Below, piece by piece: positions 15,245 to 23,754 of a DNA stretch of 58,697 nt; the first letter of the stretch is position 1, and each line of letters begins with the position of its first letter. A program made the position numbers and the translations under genes. The stretch is from NCBI GenBank assembly GCA_014384345.1, contig JACNGB010000030.1, positions 1 through 58,697 of the forward strand, written 5' to 3'. The notes beneath the pieces are model-generated. The model was not told the DNA's origin and did not search any database. It saw only the letters and a program-made list of their open reading frames with translations. Origin of the DNA: Candidatus Thioglobus pontius. Its GTDB lineage: Bacteria; Pseudomonadota; Gammaproteobacteria; PS1; Pseudothioglobaceae.

Positions 15245-17788
15245 CTATACCTTAACAATTTTAACTGGTGTCTTCTTATAATCCGTTTCCTTAGAAAGCG
15301 GATCGGTAGCATCCAGCACTAATTTATTAACCAAACGTGATGCATCAAAGAAAGGTACAAACACCAAGCCCTTAGGTGGCTTATTACGGCCTTTTGTTTC
15401 AATCATTGCAACCATTTCACCACGAGATGAAGAAATCTTAGCATTCTTACCGCGTCTTAAACCGCGCGCTTTAGCATCATCTGGATGCATGTAAATAACT
15501 GCATCTGGTACGGCGCGATATAACTCTGGAACACGTCTTGTCATAGAGCCTGAATGCCAGTGCTCAAGCACACGACCAGTTGACATCCATAAGTCAAACT
15601 CTTCATTTGGCACTTCTGCAGGTGGCTCGTATGGTGCGGTAATAATATTAGCTTTTCCATCTTTTTTACCGTAGAAACTAATCCCTTCGCCTGCTTTAAC
15701 ATATGGATCGTAGCCCTCTCGATAGCGCCATAACGTTTCCTTGCCATTAACCACTGGCCAACGCAAACCTCTTGTTTTATGGTAGATATCAAACTCTGCC
15801 AGTTCATGACCTTTTTTAGGCCCTTCAAGCTGAAAACGACGATACTCCTCGAACAAACCTTTCTGAATGTAATAGCCGAAATCATCCATTTCGTTATTGT
15901 CATATTTATTACCACGATCATCGGTAATATCCTGCTTAGCAAACTGATCTACTTGACCGTTTGCATACAACACATCATATAAATTTTTCCCTTTATACTC
16001 AGGATTTTTCGCTAACAACTCATCTGACCAAGCATCATCTGTTGTAAATCTCTTGGAAAATTCAACCAACTGCCATAAGTCTGATTTAGACTCACCTGGC
16101 GCTTGCACCTGCTGACGCCAAAATTGCGTGCGTCTTTCAGCATTACCATAAGCACCCTCTTTTTCTGCCCACATTGCTGTTGGCAAAATAAGGTCGGCCG
16201 CTTGAGCGGAAACAGTAGGATACGGATCAGAGACAACAACAAAGTTATCTGGGTTTCTCCAACCTGGCAGCATTTCATCATTAATGTTTGGTCCAGCTTG
16301 CATGTTGTTGTTACACATTACCCAATAAACATTTAATTTGCCATCTTTAAGCGCTCTACTTTGCGCAACAGCGTGCAAACCTTTCTTGCCTGGAATTGTG
16401 CCTTCTGGTAGCTTCCAAATTTTTTCAGCAAAATCACGATGTGGCTTCTTCATGATTACGTAATCTGCAGGAAGGCGGTGAGCAAACGTACCCACTTCAC
16501 GAGCTGTACCACAAGCTGATGGCTGTCCAGTTAATGAAAATGGACCATTGCCAGGCTCAGAAATCTTGCCAGTTAATAGGTGAATGTTATAAATCAAGCC
16601 ATTGGTCCAAACACCTCGAGTGTGTTGGTTTACACCCATTGTCCAAAGCGATACTACTTTTTTATTTGGATCTGCATATAGTTTAGCCAAACGCTCTAAT
16701 TTTTCTGTAGAAACTCCTGAAAGCTCAGAAACATATTCCACGGTATAAGGCTTAAGCGATTCCTTATATTCTTCAAAATTAATTTTGGTTAATTTACCCT
16801 TGTTAGGATTTTTAGCTTTTTTCTGCAAAGGGTGATCATTGCGCAATCCATAACCAATATCTGTTGGTGTCTTGGTAAAGTTAACATGCTTTCTTAAAAA
16901 ATCTGTGTTGTAAGACTTAGTATCAATAATATATTTAGCAATATAATTAAGAATGGCCGTGTCTGTTTGTGGGCTGAAAATCATACCATTATCAGCCAAT
17001 TCAAATGAGCGATGCTCGTAAGTTGAAAGTACATGAACTTCAGAACCAGGTTTGGTTAAGCGTGTATCAGAAATACGCGACCATAAAATTGGGTGCATTT
17101 CTGCCATGTTAGAACCCCATAACACAAACGCTTCACCATGCTCAAAGTCATCATAACAACCCATTGGCTCATCAGAACCAAAGGCGCGAATAAATGCACC
17201 TACCGCTGATGCCATACAGTGACGAGCATTAGGATCAATATTATTTGATCTAAAGCCGGCCTTAAAAAGTTTGGAAGCGGCATAACCTTCCCAAACAGTC
17301 CACTGACCCGAGCCAAACATGCCGACGCGAGAAGTTAGCTTATCAGCAGGTTTACCCTTATTTTCTTCTTTAGATACGTTAAGCGCAGTCTTCCATTTCT
17401 GCTCCATAACGTCAAATGCCTCATCCCAAGATACTGGTGTGAAATCACCATTTTTATCATATTTACCATTTTTCTTACGAAGAAGTGGCTTGGTTAAACG
17501 ATCCTTACCATACATAATTTTAGATAAAAAATAACCCTTAACACAGTTAAGACCTTTGTTAACTGGTGCATCAGGGTCGCCTTGAGAGGCGACCATTTTT
17601 CCATTTTTAGTACCCACCAAAACCGAACAACCTGTGCCACAGAAGCGACAAGGAATTTTGTCCCACTTGATACCGTCAACACTCTCATTGTAGTTTGAAA
17701 GTGCGATGCCCGGTAAAGTAACACCAGCTGTTGTAGCTGTTGCACTTATTGCACTATTTTTGATAAACTCCCTTCTTGTGATAGCCAT
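15245..17788 (-). CDS. napA: Periplasmic nitrate reductase, molybdenum catalytic subunit NapA
   Basis: 847 residues, full length. A Tat signal (TRREFIK) leads to the [4Fe-4S] ligands Cys47, Cys50, Cys54 and Cys82, and the molybdenum ligand Cys191 (RHCMASAV). The rest matches the Mo-bis-MGD fold of periplasmic nitrate reductases. It reduces nitrate to nitrite in the periplasm. GAGGAGAAAG precedes the ATG. It is separated from napH by 104 bp containing its own promoter with the shared activator site. Confidence 0.95.
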   Translation of the reverse strand: MAITRREFIKNSAISATATTAGVTLPGIALSNYNESVDGIKWDKIPCRFCGTGCSVLVGTKNGKMVASQGDPDAPVNKGLNCVKGYFLSKIMYGKDRLTKPLLRKKNGKYDKNGDFTPVSWDEAFDVMEQKWKTALNVSKEENKGKPADKLTSRVGMFGSGQWTVWEGYAASKLFKAGFRSNNIDPNARHCMASAVGAFIRAFGSDEPMGCYDDFEHGEAFVLWGSNMAEMHPILWSRISDTRLTKPGSEVHVLSTYEHRSFELADNGMIFSPQTDTAILNYIAKYIIDTKSYNTDFLRKHVNFTKTPTDIGYGLRNDHPLQKKAKNPNKGKLTKINFEEYKESLKPYTVEYVSELSGVSTEKLERLAKLYADPNKKVVSLWTMGVNQHTRGVWTNGLIYNIHLLTGKISEPGNGPFSLTGQPSACGTAREVGTFAHRLPADYVIMKKPHRDFAEKIWKLPEGTIPGKKGLHAVAQSRALKDGKLNVYWVMCNNNMQAGPNINDEMLPGWRNPDNFVVVSDPYPTVSAQAADLILPTAMWAEKEGAYGNAERRTQFWRQQVQAPGESKSDLWQLVEFSKRFTTDDAWSDELLAKNPEYKGKNLYDVLYANGQVDQFAKQDITDDRGNKYDNNEMDDFGYYIQKGLFEEYRRFQLEGPKKGHELAEFDIYHKTRGLRWPVVNGKETLWRYREGYDPYVKAGEGISFYGKKDGKANIITAPYEPPAEVPNEEFDLWMSTGRVLEHWHSGSMTRRVPELYRAVPDAVIYMHPDDAKARGLRRGKNAKISSSRGEMVAMIETKGRNKPPKGLVFVPFFDASRLVNKLVLDATDPLSKETDYKKTPVKIVKV

Positions 17789-17844
17789 TCTTTCTCCTCG
17801 CAGATTTAGTTAAAAAACAAATTACCTATTAAAATGAACTAACA

Positions 17845-17887
17845 ACTTTAAACGTTTGTTATATTCATTTCATTAACATAGGTTGTT
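17845..17887 (-). promoter_or_regulatory. Internal napA promoter with AACCTATGTT site
   Basis: The palindrome ATTAACATAGGTTGTT (17872-17887) holds the exact shared 10-mer. The hexamer TAAAGT (17850-17845, minus strand) lies at the same 29.5-bp distance from its centre as the -10 boxes of the other copies, though it is a weaker -10. A separate TATAAC at 17863-17858 is another option but does not keep the geometry. Confidence 0.55.
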
Positions 17888-17892
17888 TTGTG

Positions 17893-18753
17893 TTAATTTT
17901 TTTTGAAACGAGAAGAGTAGACAAATACTTTTGGTTCGCAGATATCGATACAACGCCCACAATTTGTGCAGTTCTTATCTAAAACGATACTACTACCATT
18001 ACCTTTGAGTGCAGGATTGATAATTTGAGATTCTGGGCATACAGCATAACATTCCAAACAATCTGTACATTTTTTACGATCTTTTGCATTTACCTTTAGC
18101 AGAGAAGCTTTTCCAAGCAAGCTGTAAAAAGCGCCCATGGGGCACAAACGCGAACACCAGCCATTTTTAACCACAAACAAATCAAATAGAAAAATTAATA
18201 CAATCAAACTCCAGCCAAAACTCATGCCAAAAATAATACCTCGATGCAAAATTGACACAGGATTAACCAACTCCCAAACAATTGAACCAGTCAGCCATGC
18301 ACTAAACATGCTTATTGCTAATATCCAATACCGAGTTTTATTTGAAACACCACCACTTGCGGCTTTAATGCCCAGCTTGCAACGTAAGTAATTTGCTGCA
18401 TCAGTCACTATATTCATCGGGCACACCCAAGAGCAAAATGCCCGGCCACCAACAATAAAATAAAACATCAATACAATAAAAGCGCCAATAAGCGCATCTG
18501 TAGCTAACGAATGCCCCGCAAAGAAAGACTGCAATAAAACGAATGGATCACTCAGCGGTAGTGCATCCAAAGTAAGGCTCGAAGTTAAATTACCTTTAAC
18601 AATCCAGATATCAAACAAAGGTCCTAGTAAAAACAAAAACAAAATACCTAGTTGTGACAGACGACGCAAAATAAGATATTTATTCGCCCCAAGCCAACCT
18701 TTGGATTTTTTGGCATCATTGCCAACTACCTGACAAATACTGGTTTTTTTCAT
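17893..18753 (-). CDS. napH: Membrane ferredoxin-type quinol oxidase component NapH
   Basis: 286 residues with four membrane segments (about 30-48, 80-105, 135-155, 165-185), the CSWVCP and CPMGAF membrane-side motifs and two C-terminal [4Fe-4S] sites (CTDCLECYAVCP, CTNCGRCIDIC). NapH with NapG draws electrons from quinol for NapA/NapB; no NapC is present in the window, so NapGH may be the only quinol route. The start overlaps the end of napG by 4 bp. Confidence 0.9.
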   Translation of the reverse strand: MKKTSICQVVGNDAKKSKGWLGANKYLILRRLSQLGILFLFLLGPLFDIWIVKGNLTSSLTLDALPLSDPFVLLQSFFAGHSLATDALIGAFIVLMFYFIVGGRAFCSWVCPMNIVTDAANYLRCKLGIKAASGGVSNKTRYWILAISMFSAWLTGSIVWELVNPVSILHRGIIFGMSFGWSLIVLIFLFDLFVVKNGWCSRLCPMGAFYSLLGKASLLKVNAKDRKKCTDCLECYAVCPESQIINPALKGNGSSIVLDKNCTNCGRCIDICEPKVFVYSSRFKKN

Positions 18754-19592
18754 TTTTTCTTGATGTCAAATAATGGATTAAAACTATTAAGTGAATCCAA
18801 TGCGTTATCTAAACTTGACTCTACTTTGATATCGGTCAATCCCTTACCCTGAAGGTCATATTGTTTTCCCTCGGGAAGATTATATTTATGCTCAATATCT
18901 GGAGACACTAAGGATCCACCAGCTTTTTGCTTTTCTTCCCAGCCGAGTTTGTAGTGATCTTGACGCTTACCCATGGCTAGCTTTGTAGGCAACACTTTAA
19001 TAACTGCCTCCTCCATAATACATGCCTCTTCACATTTGCCACAACCCGTGCAATGATCATAATGAACAACAGGAACAAATAGAGCGTGTTTGCCACTACG
19101 GTTATTATGGCGCATCTCCACGGTAATAGCCTTTCCCTGAAGTGGGCAAATATTAAAGCAAACCTCGCACCTTAATCCTTGATAAGCAATGCAACCTTCG
19201 GTATCAACAATTCGTGCAAGGCCCATTTTTGCATTATTAATATCTGTTAGTTTTTTATCAAGCGCGCCTGTTGGGCATGCTTTAACGCAAGGAATATCTT
19301 CACACATCTCACAACCTGCAGTGCGCGCAGTAAAAAATGGCGTACCAATGGCGACACCATCTTCTTCAGTTGCTAACGACAAAGTTGAAAATGGGCAATC
19401 ATTCACGCAGAGTCCGCAGCGAATGCAAGCAGAAATAAAATCTTTTTCTGCTAGCGCACCAGGTGGACGAATAGCCGTTGCAGGAATCGAATAAGCATAT
19501 TTTGAATAGCTAACAATTCCTGTTGCAATTAGCGCTGAAGTGGTGGCCAATTTTGCAGAATTTATGAAAAATTCTCTGCGTGAAATGGCCAT
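18750..19592 (-). CDS. napG: Ferredoxin-type protein NapG
   Basis: 280 residues. An N-terminal Tat-like signal (SRREFFI then a hydrophobic stretch) leads to four [4Fe-4S] motifs: CIRCGLCVNDCP, CEMCEDIPCVKACP, CEVCFNICP and CTGCGKCEEAC. Periplasmic NapG partners NapH in electron transfer to Nap. It lies 9 bp after napD. The length is slightly above the E. coli protein because of a C-terminal tail. Confidence 0.9.
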   Translation of the reverse strand: MAISRREFFINSAKLATTSALIATGIVSYSKYAYSIPATAIRPPGALAEKDFISACIRCGLCVNDCPFSTLSLATEEDGVAIGTPFFTARTAGCEMCEDIPCVKACPTGALDKKLTDINNAKMGLARIVDTEGCIAYQGLRCEVCFNICPLQGKAITVEMRHNNRSGKHALFVPVVHYDHCTGCGKCEEACIMEEAVIKVLPTKLAMGKRQDHYKLGWEEKQKAGGSLVSPDIEHKYNLPEGKQYDLQGKGLTDIKVESSLDNALDSLNSFNPLFDIKKK

Positions 19593-19601
19593 AATTGATA
19601 A

Positions 19602-19856
19602 TTAAACTTCTTCTGAATGTTGATAAGTTAATACAGTAGAAACGACATTGGGGATTTCGTTAAAACTACCCATGGTATCCATAATTTGTTTTCTACCATC
19701 CAGCTCAATGGTAACAATTAAACGTGAATCTTCTGTAGTGTGGTGTACTTCAACACCATCGATTGCACTTAATATGTCTTTTACTTCTTGTTCTTTGTCT
19801 TTTTGAGCATGCACTAATACACCACAGACATCAATTCTATCAATCACTTCAGCCAT
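19602..19856 (-). CDS. napD: Nap chaperone NapD
   Basis: 84 residues of the NapD family, a ferredoxin-like fold chaperone that binds the Tat signal of NapA and delays export until the cofactor is inserted. The segment VCGVLVHAQKDKEQEV and the later TIELDGR are recognisable. It is the first nap gene after the regulator and has its own promoter with a perfect TATAAT. Confidence 0.85.
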   Translation of the reverse strand: MAEVIDRIDVCGVLVHAQKDKEQEVKDILSAIDGVEVHHTTEDSRLIVTIELDGRKQIMDTMGSFNEIPNVVSTVLTYQHSEEV

Positions 19857-19884
19857 AACTACACTCTCTAATATACGAAAATTT

Positions 19885-19927
19885 ATTATATAAATAGTTG
19901 TTTAAAATAAAAACAACCTATGTTGTT
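19885..19927 (-). promoter_or_regulatory. napD promoter with AACCTATGTT site
   Basis: AACAACCTATGTTGTT (19912-19927) has perfectly complementary 6-bp arms around CTAT. A perfect TATAAT (19890-19885, minus strand) starts 29.5 bp from its centre, giving a start near 19878 and placing the site at -41.5. The leader is about 22 nt. Confidence 0.75.
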
Positions 19928-19933
19928 TTATAA

Positions 19934-20653
19934 TTAATAATGAGCGCAACTCAAAGTTTTAAATGATCGGCAATTTGCACCTGTAACTTTGTCACAATAC
20001 TGACATAATTCATTAATATCATCTAAAACAATGACCTTATCCTCTACTTTAATACCATCCTTTTTAAGCTGAACCAAGGCTCTTGAAAAAGACTCAGGCT
20101 TCATACCTAAGTAAGCAGCAATTAAATTCTTTGGATAAGGTAGCTTAAAATTGTTATTAATTTTACTTTGCACCATATACCAACCCACTTTCTCCTTTGC
20201 AGTTTTTAGTTGCAACACTTCAGCGCTTAGCATTAATGACTGAACGCTTTTAGCTAAGAAATCAATCACATTCATGGCAAATTGATGATTTTTAGCGGTG
20301 AATGCGTCAATTTCATCTTTATTAAAATATAGTAACGTGGTGTTTTTTACAAATTCAGCACAAATTTCATAATGTTTTGAAAAATGCATAGGCGACACAG
20401 TGCTTCTTTTATCCGCAATAGTGATAACTATCTCTTCACCTTTTTCATCCATTCTAGTTAACTTAAACAAACCGTCATACACCACATAGCATTTAGCATG
20501 CTCTTTGGAATCAAAAGTTACCATCTCACCACGATAGTATTGTTTAACTTTAACCAAGTTAATAAAGTCAATCAACTCTTGTTCATTGATATTTTTAAAT
20601 AAAGGAATTTTTGACAAAAATAAATGATATTTACTTGTTTGCTTTGTTGTCAT
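19934..20653 (-). CDS. Crp/Fnr family regulator with C-terminal four-cysteine tail
   Basis: 239 residues from the ATG at 20653; an in-frame ATG at 20674 is also possible but has only an 11-nt leader. The order is a cNMP-type sensor domain, dimer helix, then a winged helix with recognition sequence KPESFSR, which keeps the E-x-x-S-R of FNR. No N-terminal cysteine cluster exists. Instead the C-terminus holds Cys217, Cys220, Cys228 and Cys236 in C-x2-C-x7-C-x7-C, a likely Fe-S or metal site. It heads the nap genes and has the shared site in its own promoter, so it is the best candidate for binding AACCTATGTT and for autoregulation. Confidence 0.8.
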   Translation of the reverse strand: MTTKQTSKYHLFLSKIPLFKNINEQELIDFINLVKVKQYYRGEMVTFDSKEHAKCYVVYDGLFKLTRMDEKGEEIVITIADKRSTVSPMHFSKHYEICAEFVKNTTLLYFNKDEIDAFTAKNHQFAMNVIDFLAKSVQSLMLSAEVLQLKTAKEKVGWYMVQSKINNNFKLPYPKNLIAAYLGMKPESFSRALVQLKKDGIKVEDKVIVLDDINELCQYCDKVTGANCRSFKTLSCAHY

Positions 20654-20691
20654 GATTACCCCCCCGAGTTGCATCTACTTAGTAACAACCT

Positions 20692-20734
20692 ATTATAAAT
20701 ATAGTATTTTTTAATAAAAATAACCTATGTTAAT
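20692..20734 (-). promoter_or_regulatory. Promoter of the nap-linked Crp/Fnr gene with AACCTATGTT site
   Basis: AATAACCTATGTTAAT (20719-20734) lies with its centre 29.5 bp from a perfect minus-strand TATAAT (20697-20692), so again at -41.5 to a start near 20685. A second partial copy, AACAACCTATTA, overlaps the -10 region at about 20684-20695 and could give negative autoregulation. Confidence 0.7.
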
Positions 20735-20814
20735 TTTCTTGATTTAAATTAAGTTTTTTTTAACGATGATCTTAAAAAGTACCACTGTAACTTTTTCTTG
20801 TATTTCGCTTAGGC

Positions 20815-20820
20815 TATAAT
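20815..20820 (+). promoter_or_regulatory. -10 box 7 nt before the start codon (leaderless candidate)
   Basis: A perfect TATAAT is followed by 7 nt and then the ATG at 20828. A transcript starting about 7 nt after the -10 would begin at the start codon itself. No Shine-Dalgarno is visible for this gene. Confidence 0.5.
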
Positions 20821-20827
20821 TCACCAC

Positions 20828-21328
20828 ATGCAAATCAAACGACCAAAACGTAAAACTATCATGCAATTTATGATGGTTATCTTAGCCATTTTTATCATTC
20901 GCGCCTACCAACAGCAAGACTTAACTACCGGCATGGCACCTAGCTTCACTTCTAAAACACTCAGTGGCGAAGTGATGAATGCTAATCCGTTGCCCGATCA
21001 AGGTGTGTTGGTGCATTTTTGGGCAACTTGGTGTCCGGTGTGCAAGCTTGAAAATGACAATATTCAGGCCATTTCAGAAGACTACAAAGTGCTTAATGTT
21101 GCCATTCAATCAGGTGATGATCTAGAAATCAAAGCTTATGCCAAAGAAAATGACATGCAACTCAATAACCTTATTAACGATCAGTCTGGCTCCATTGCCA
21201 GGTTATACGGCGTTAAAGGCACACCAACGAGTTTCTTTATTAATCCAAAAGGTCGAATTCAATTCACCGAAGTGGGCTACGTAACTACGTTAGGCTATCG
21301 TTTGCGATTATGGTGGGCAGGGTTATAA
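20828..21328 (+). CDS. Thioredoxin-like disulfide oxidoreductase, TlpA/DsbE-like
   Basis: 166 residues. One N-terminal membrane segment (about 12-25) is preceded by positive residues, followed by a periplasmic thioredoxin domain with active site WCPVC (Cys69, Cys72) and the cis-proline in KGTPTSFF. It would act in reduction or isomerisation of periplasmic disulfides, for example in cytochrome c maturation. The neighbours give no specific client, though many c-type cytochromes lie nearby. The stop overlaps the ung start by 19 bp. Confidence 0.85.
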   Translation: MQIKRPKRKTIMQFMMVILAIFIIRAYQQQDLTTGMAPSFTSKTLSGEVMNANPLPDQGVLVHFWATWCPVCKLENDNIQAISEDYKVLNVAIQSGDDLEIKAYAKENDMQLNNLINDQSGSIARLYGVKGTPTSFFINPKGRIQFTEVGYVTTLGYRLRLWWAGL

Positions 21329-21978
21329 AAAACGACTGGTCTGAGTATTTAGACCTGTTATTTCAACAAGAATCTTTTCAATATTTGGATGATTTCTTGT
21401 CCTATCAAGCCGGCCAAAATATAAAAATTTTTCCAGCTGAAAATCAAATTTTTAATGCTTTTGAGCTTAGCAGCTTTGCTAATACCAAAGTGGTTATCCT
21501 TGGGCAAGACCCTTATCATAATGAAGGCCAGGCGCATGGGCTTAGTTTTTCCGTGCCAGATGGGGTAAAAATTCCGCCATCACTCAAAAACATCTATCAT
21601 GAGCTTGAGCTAGATTTAGCCATTAAACCCAATGCGAGTGGCAATCTTGAGCGTTGGGCAAAACAAGGTGTACTACTACTTAACAGCAGCCTAACGGTAG
21701 AAAAAAACTCACCAGGATCTCACGCCAAAACACCCTGGGTTGGTTTCACTGAATCAGTTATTCAATTACTTAGTGATCATAAACAAAATCTGGTGTTTTT
21801 ACTCTGGGGTGCGCATGCACAACAAAAAGCAAGCTTAATCAATGCTGACAAACATTTAATATTAACAGCCAGCCACCCTTCGCCATTTTCTGCACACAAA
21901 GGTTTTTTTGGTTGTAAACATTTCTCAAAAACTAATGAATATCTTAAAATACACAATCTACAACCAATAAATTGGTAA
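21310..21978 (+). CDS. ung: Uracil-DNA glycosylase
   Basis: 222 residues, family 1 UNG. The water-activating GQDPYHNEGQAHGLSF motif and the C-terminal HPSPFSAHKGFFG minor-groove loop are intact. It removes uracil from DNA as the first step of base excision repair. The start at 21310 lies inside the end of the thioredoxin-like gene; no later Met precedes the conserved region. A 12-bp hairpin follows the stop. Confidence 0.95.
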   Translation: MVGRVIKNDWSEYLDLLFQQESFQYLDDFLSYQAGQNIKIFPAENQIFNAFELSSFANTKVVILGQDPYHNEGQAHGLSFSVPDGVKIPPSLKNIYHELELDLAIKPNASGNLERWAKQGVLLLNSSLTVEKNSPGSHAKTPWVGFTESVIQLLSDHKQNLVFLLWGAHAQQKASLINADKHLILTASHPSPFSAHKGFFGCKHFSKTNEYLKIHNLQPINW

Positions 21979-22004
21979 CGGAGGAAAGCCTTGCTTTCCT
22001 CCGT
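21978..22004 (+). terminator. Perfect 12-bp hairpin touching the ung stop codon
   Basis: ACGGAGGAAAGC, loop CTT, GCTTTCCTCCGT. A run of A follows on the plus strand, not T, so it is probably an mRNA-stabilising hairpin. It resembles 6301-6331 in loop and placement. It separates ung from pdxB by 39 bp. Confidence 0.5.
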
Positions 22005-22017
22005 GACATAAAAAAAT

Positions 22018-23055
22018 ATGAAACTTATTATTGATGACGCATGCTACGCTTATAACGAAATTTTTTCACAATTTGGTGAAATAACCGCTATGGCTGGGCG
22101 TGATATAAATGCCGCTTCGGTTAAAGATTGCGACGTGCTGATTGTGCGTTCGCGCACTCAAGTTAATGAGACACTACTAAAAGGCAGCTCTATTAAATTT
22201 GTTGGCTCAACGGTTGCGGGGCTTGATCATGTGGATCAAGATTATCTTAAAAACAATGGCATTGAGTTCTTCTCAGCCCAGGGTTGTAATTCGATGGCAG
22301 TGGCTGAATTTGTCATTGCCACGATTCTTAATCTGGCTGACAAACACAACTTTAATTATCAAGACAAAACCCTAGGCATTATTGGTGTAGGTAATGTCGG
22401 CTCGCGCCTCGCGGCTAAAGCCGAACTTTTAGGCATCAATACTCTGTTAAATGATCCCATTCGTCAAGATAATGAAAATTTGCCAAATTTTGTTGATCTA
22501 GATACTGCACTAAGTGCTGATATTATTACTTTTCACACACCTTTGACCTTTGATGGCAAATATCCAAGCTATAAACTGCTAAATAAGGCTAATTTTCATC
22601 ATATAACTGATCAAACCATTGTTTTTAATGCTGCTCGAGGCGGGGTTATTGTTGAAGAAATTTGGGAAAAAACGCAAACGATGGAAAATGTGATTGATTG
22701 TTGGGAAAATGAACCAAATATTAATCAAAATCTTCAAAAAACGGCGTATTTAGCCTCTCCTCACATCGCAGGACACTCAGTTGACGCTAAATTTATGGGT
22801 AGCTTTATGGTTTATGAGGCTTTATGTGATTTTTTAGGCGAAAAACAGCAAGAAAACATTAAAAATCTGATAAATCCTGGTGTTTTAACGCTAAAAAGCG
22901 AAAATTTGCTAGATTGTTTAAATGAAGTTTATGACTTTAAACAAGATACGGTAGCCATTAAAAATATCCAAAATTTTGAATATTACCGCCGAAACTACCC
23001 TATTCGCTACGAATGGCCACATTTTGACAGCAAAGTGACACTACCTATTGTTTAG
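22018..23055 (+). CDS. pdxB: Erythronate-4-phosphate dehydrogenase
   Basis: 345 residues. The D-2-hydroxyacid dehydrogenase fold has a Rossmann motif ([17 protein letters not shown]) and the catalytic Arg in NAARGG; the PdxB-specific start [13 protein letters not shown] and C-terminal dimerisation extension are present. It oxidises 4-phospho-D-erythronate in pyridoxal phosphate synthesis. It overlaps mlaC tail to tail by 11 bp, so the two 3' ends are antisense to each other. Confidence 0.93.
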   Translation: MKLIIDDACYAYNEIFSQFGEITAMAGRDINAASVKDCDVLIVRSRTQVNETLLKGSSIKFVGSTVAGLDHVDQDYLKNNGIEFFSAQGCNSMAVAEFVIATILNLADKHNFNYQDKTLGIIGVGNVGSRLAAKAELLGINTLLNDPIRQDNENLPNFVDLDTALSADIITFHTPLTFDGKYPSYKLLNKANFHHITDQTIVFNAARGGVIVEEIWEKTQTMENVIDCWENEPNINQNLQKTAYLASPHIAGHSVDAKFMGSFMVYEALCDFLGEKQQENIKNLINPGVLTLKSENLLDCLNEVYDFKQDTVAIKNIQNFEYYRRNYPIRYEWPHFDSKVTLPIV

Positions 23056-23719
23056 TCAGCATTGATTTCTTAAAGTTCATGGCAATACATACTGGGCAAT
23101 TCTCACTGGTATGTTTTCTGAGTTTTTTTGAGGCCTTAGCCATCAAACCCTCGATACCCTTACGCTTTATTTGTGAGCCAAAAGAAGCTTGATAATTTTT
23201 CACCAAGCTTACCCCTGAAAACACCACATCGTAAATATGCCAGTCATTACTAAGCATCATCTTCAGGGAAACTACAACAGGTTTTTGCTCGCCATTAATA
23301 TGAATATTTAACTTTACAATGGCTTTGTTATCTTTACGCTTTGCCTTGGGGTCGGCTGTAATTTTAATACCATCAAGATCATCATAAGCAGCCAAAATAG
23401 CTGAATAGTTATCAACTAAAGAAACCGCAAGATAAGATTTTAGAATTAGTTGCTGTTGGGGTTTTAACTCATCCCAATGTGTTTTTAATGCTTGTCTGGT
23501 ACTTTCAGTAATGTCTAAATTGGGCAGTAATTGCTCGACAATTAAATTTTCAACATCTTCGATTGAACTTTTGCCTTGTGCCTTAGACTCTTTTAAAGCC
23601 AGCAATGCGTCTGTCATAATATGTACAGCTGCCACTTCTGGTGGTGGCGCTGAAATGGCAGAATTTGAAAATAACCCTGAAATAATCAGTAATAAAATAG
23701 CGCTAATTTTTTTAACCAT
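23045..23719 (-). CDS. mlaC: MlaC/Ttg2D family periplasmic phospholipid-binding protein
   Basis: 224 residues with a Sec signal (about 1-23, cleaved near AISA). It has the MlaC pattern [16 protein letters not shown] and the later [21 protein letters not shown], the segment that lines the lipid pocket. MlaC shuttles phospholipids between the outer membrane and the MlaFEDB transporter; none of those genes is nearby. A C-terminal extension with two Cys ([10 protein letters not shown]) is not usual for the family and might bind metal or form a disulfide. Confidence 0.85.
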   Translation of the reverse strand: MVKKISAILLLIISGLFSNSAISAPPPEVAAVHIMTDALLALKESKAQGKSSIEDVENLIVEQLLPNLDITESTRQALKTHWDELKPQQQLILKSYLAVSLVDNYSAILAAYDDLDGIKITADPKAKRKDNKAIVKLNIHINGEQKPVVVSLKMMLSNDWHIYDVVFSGVSLVKNYQASFGSQIKRKGIEGLMAKASKKLRKHTSENCPVCIAMNFKKSMLTKQ

Positions 23720-23754
23720 TACCCATCCTCTTTTTTTAGTTAATGTTGTAATTT

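Noticed and set aside
20659-20665. G7 run before the nap-linked Crp/Fnr gene as a phase-variable tract
   Set aside because: With the start at 20653 the run is in the untranslated leader, so length changes would not alter the frame.
23720-23754. Possible frameshifted continuation of the short NasA
   Set aside because: Only 35 bp separate the stop from mlaC, and no coding similarity is seen there.
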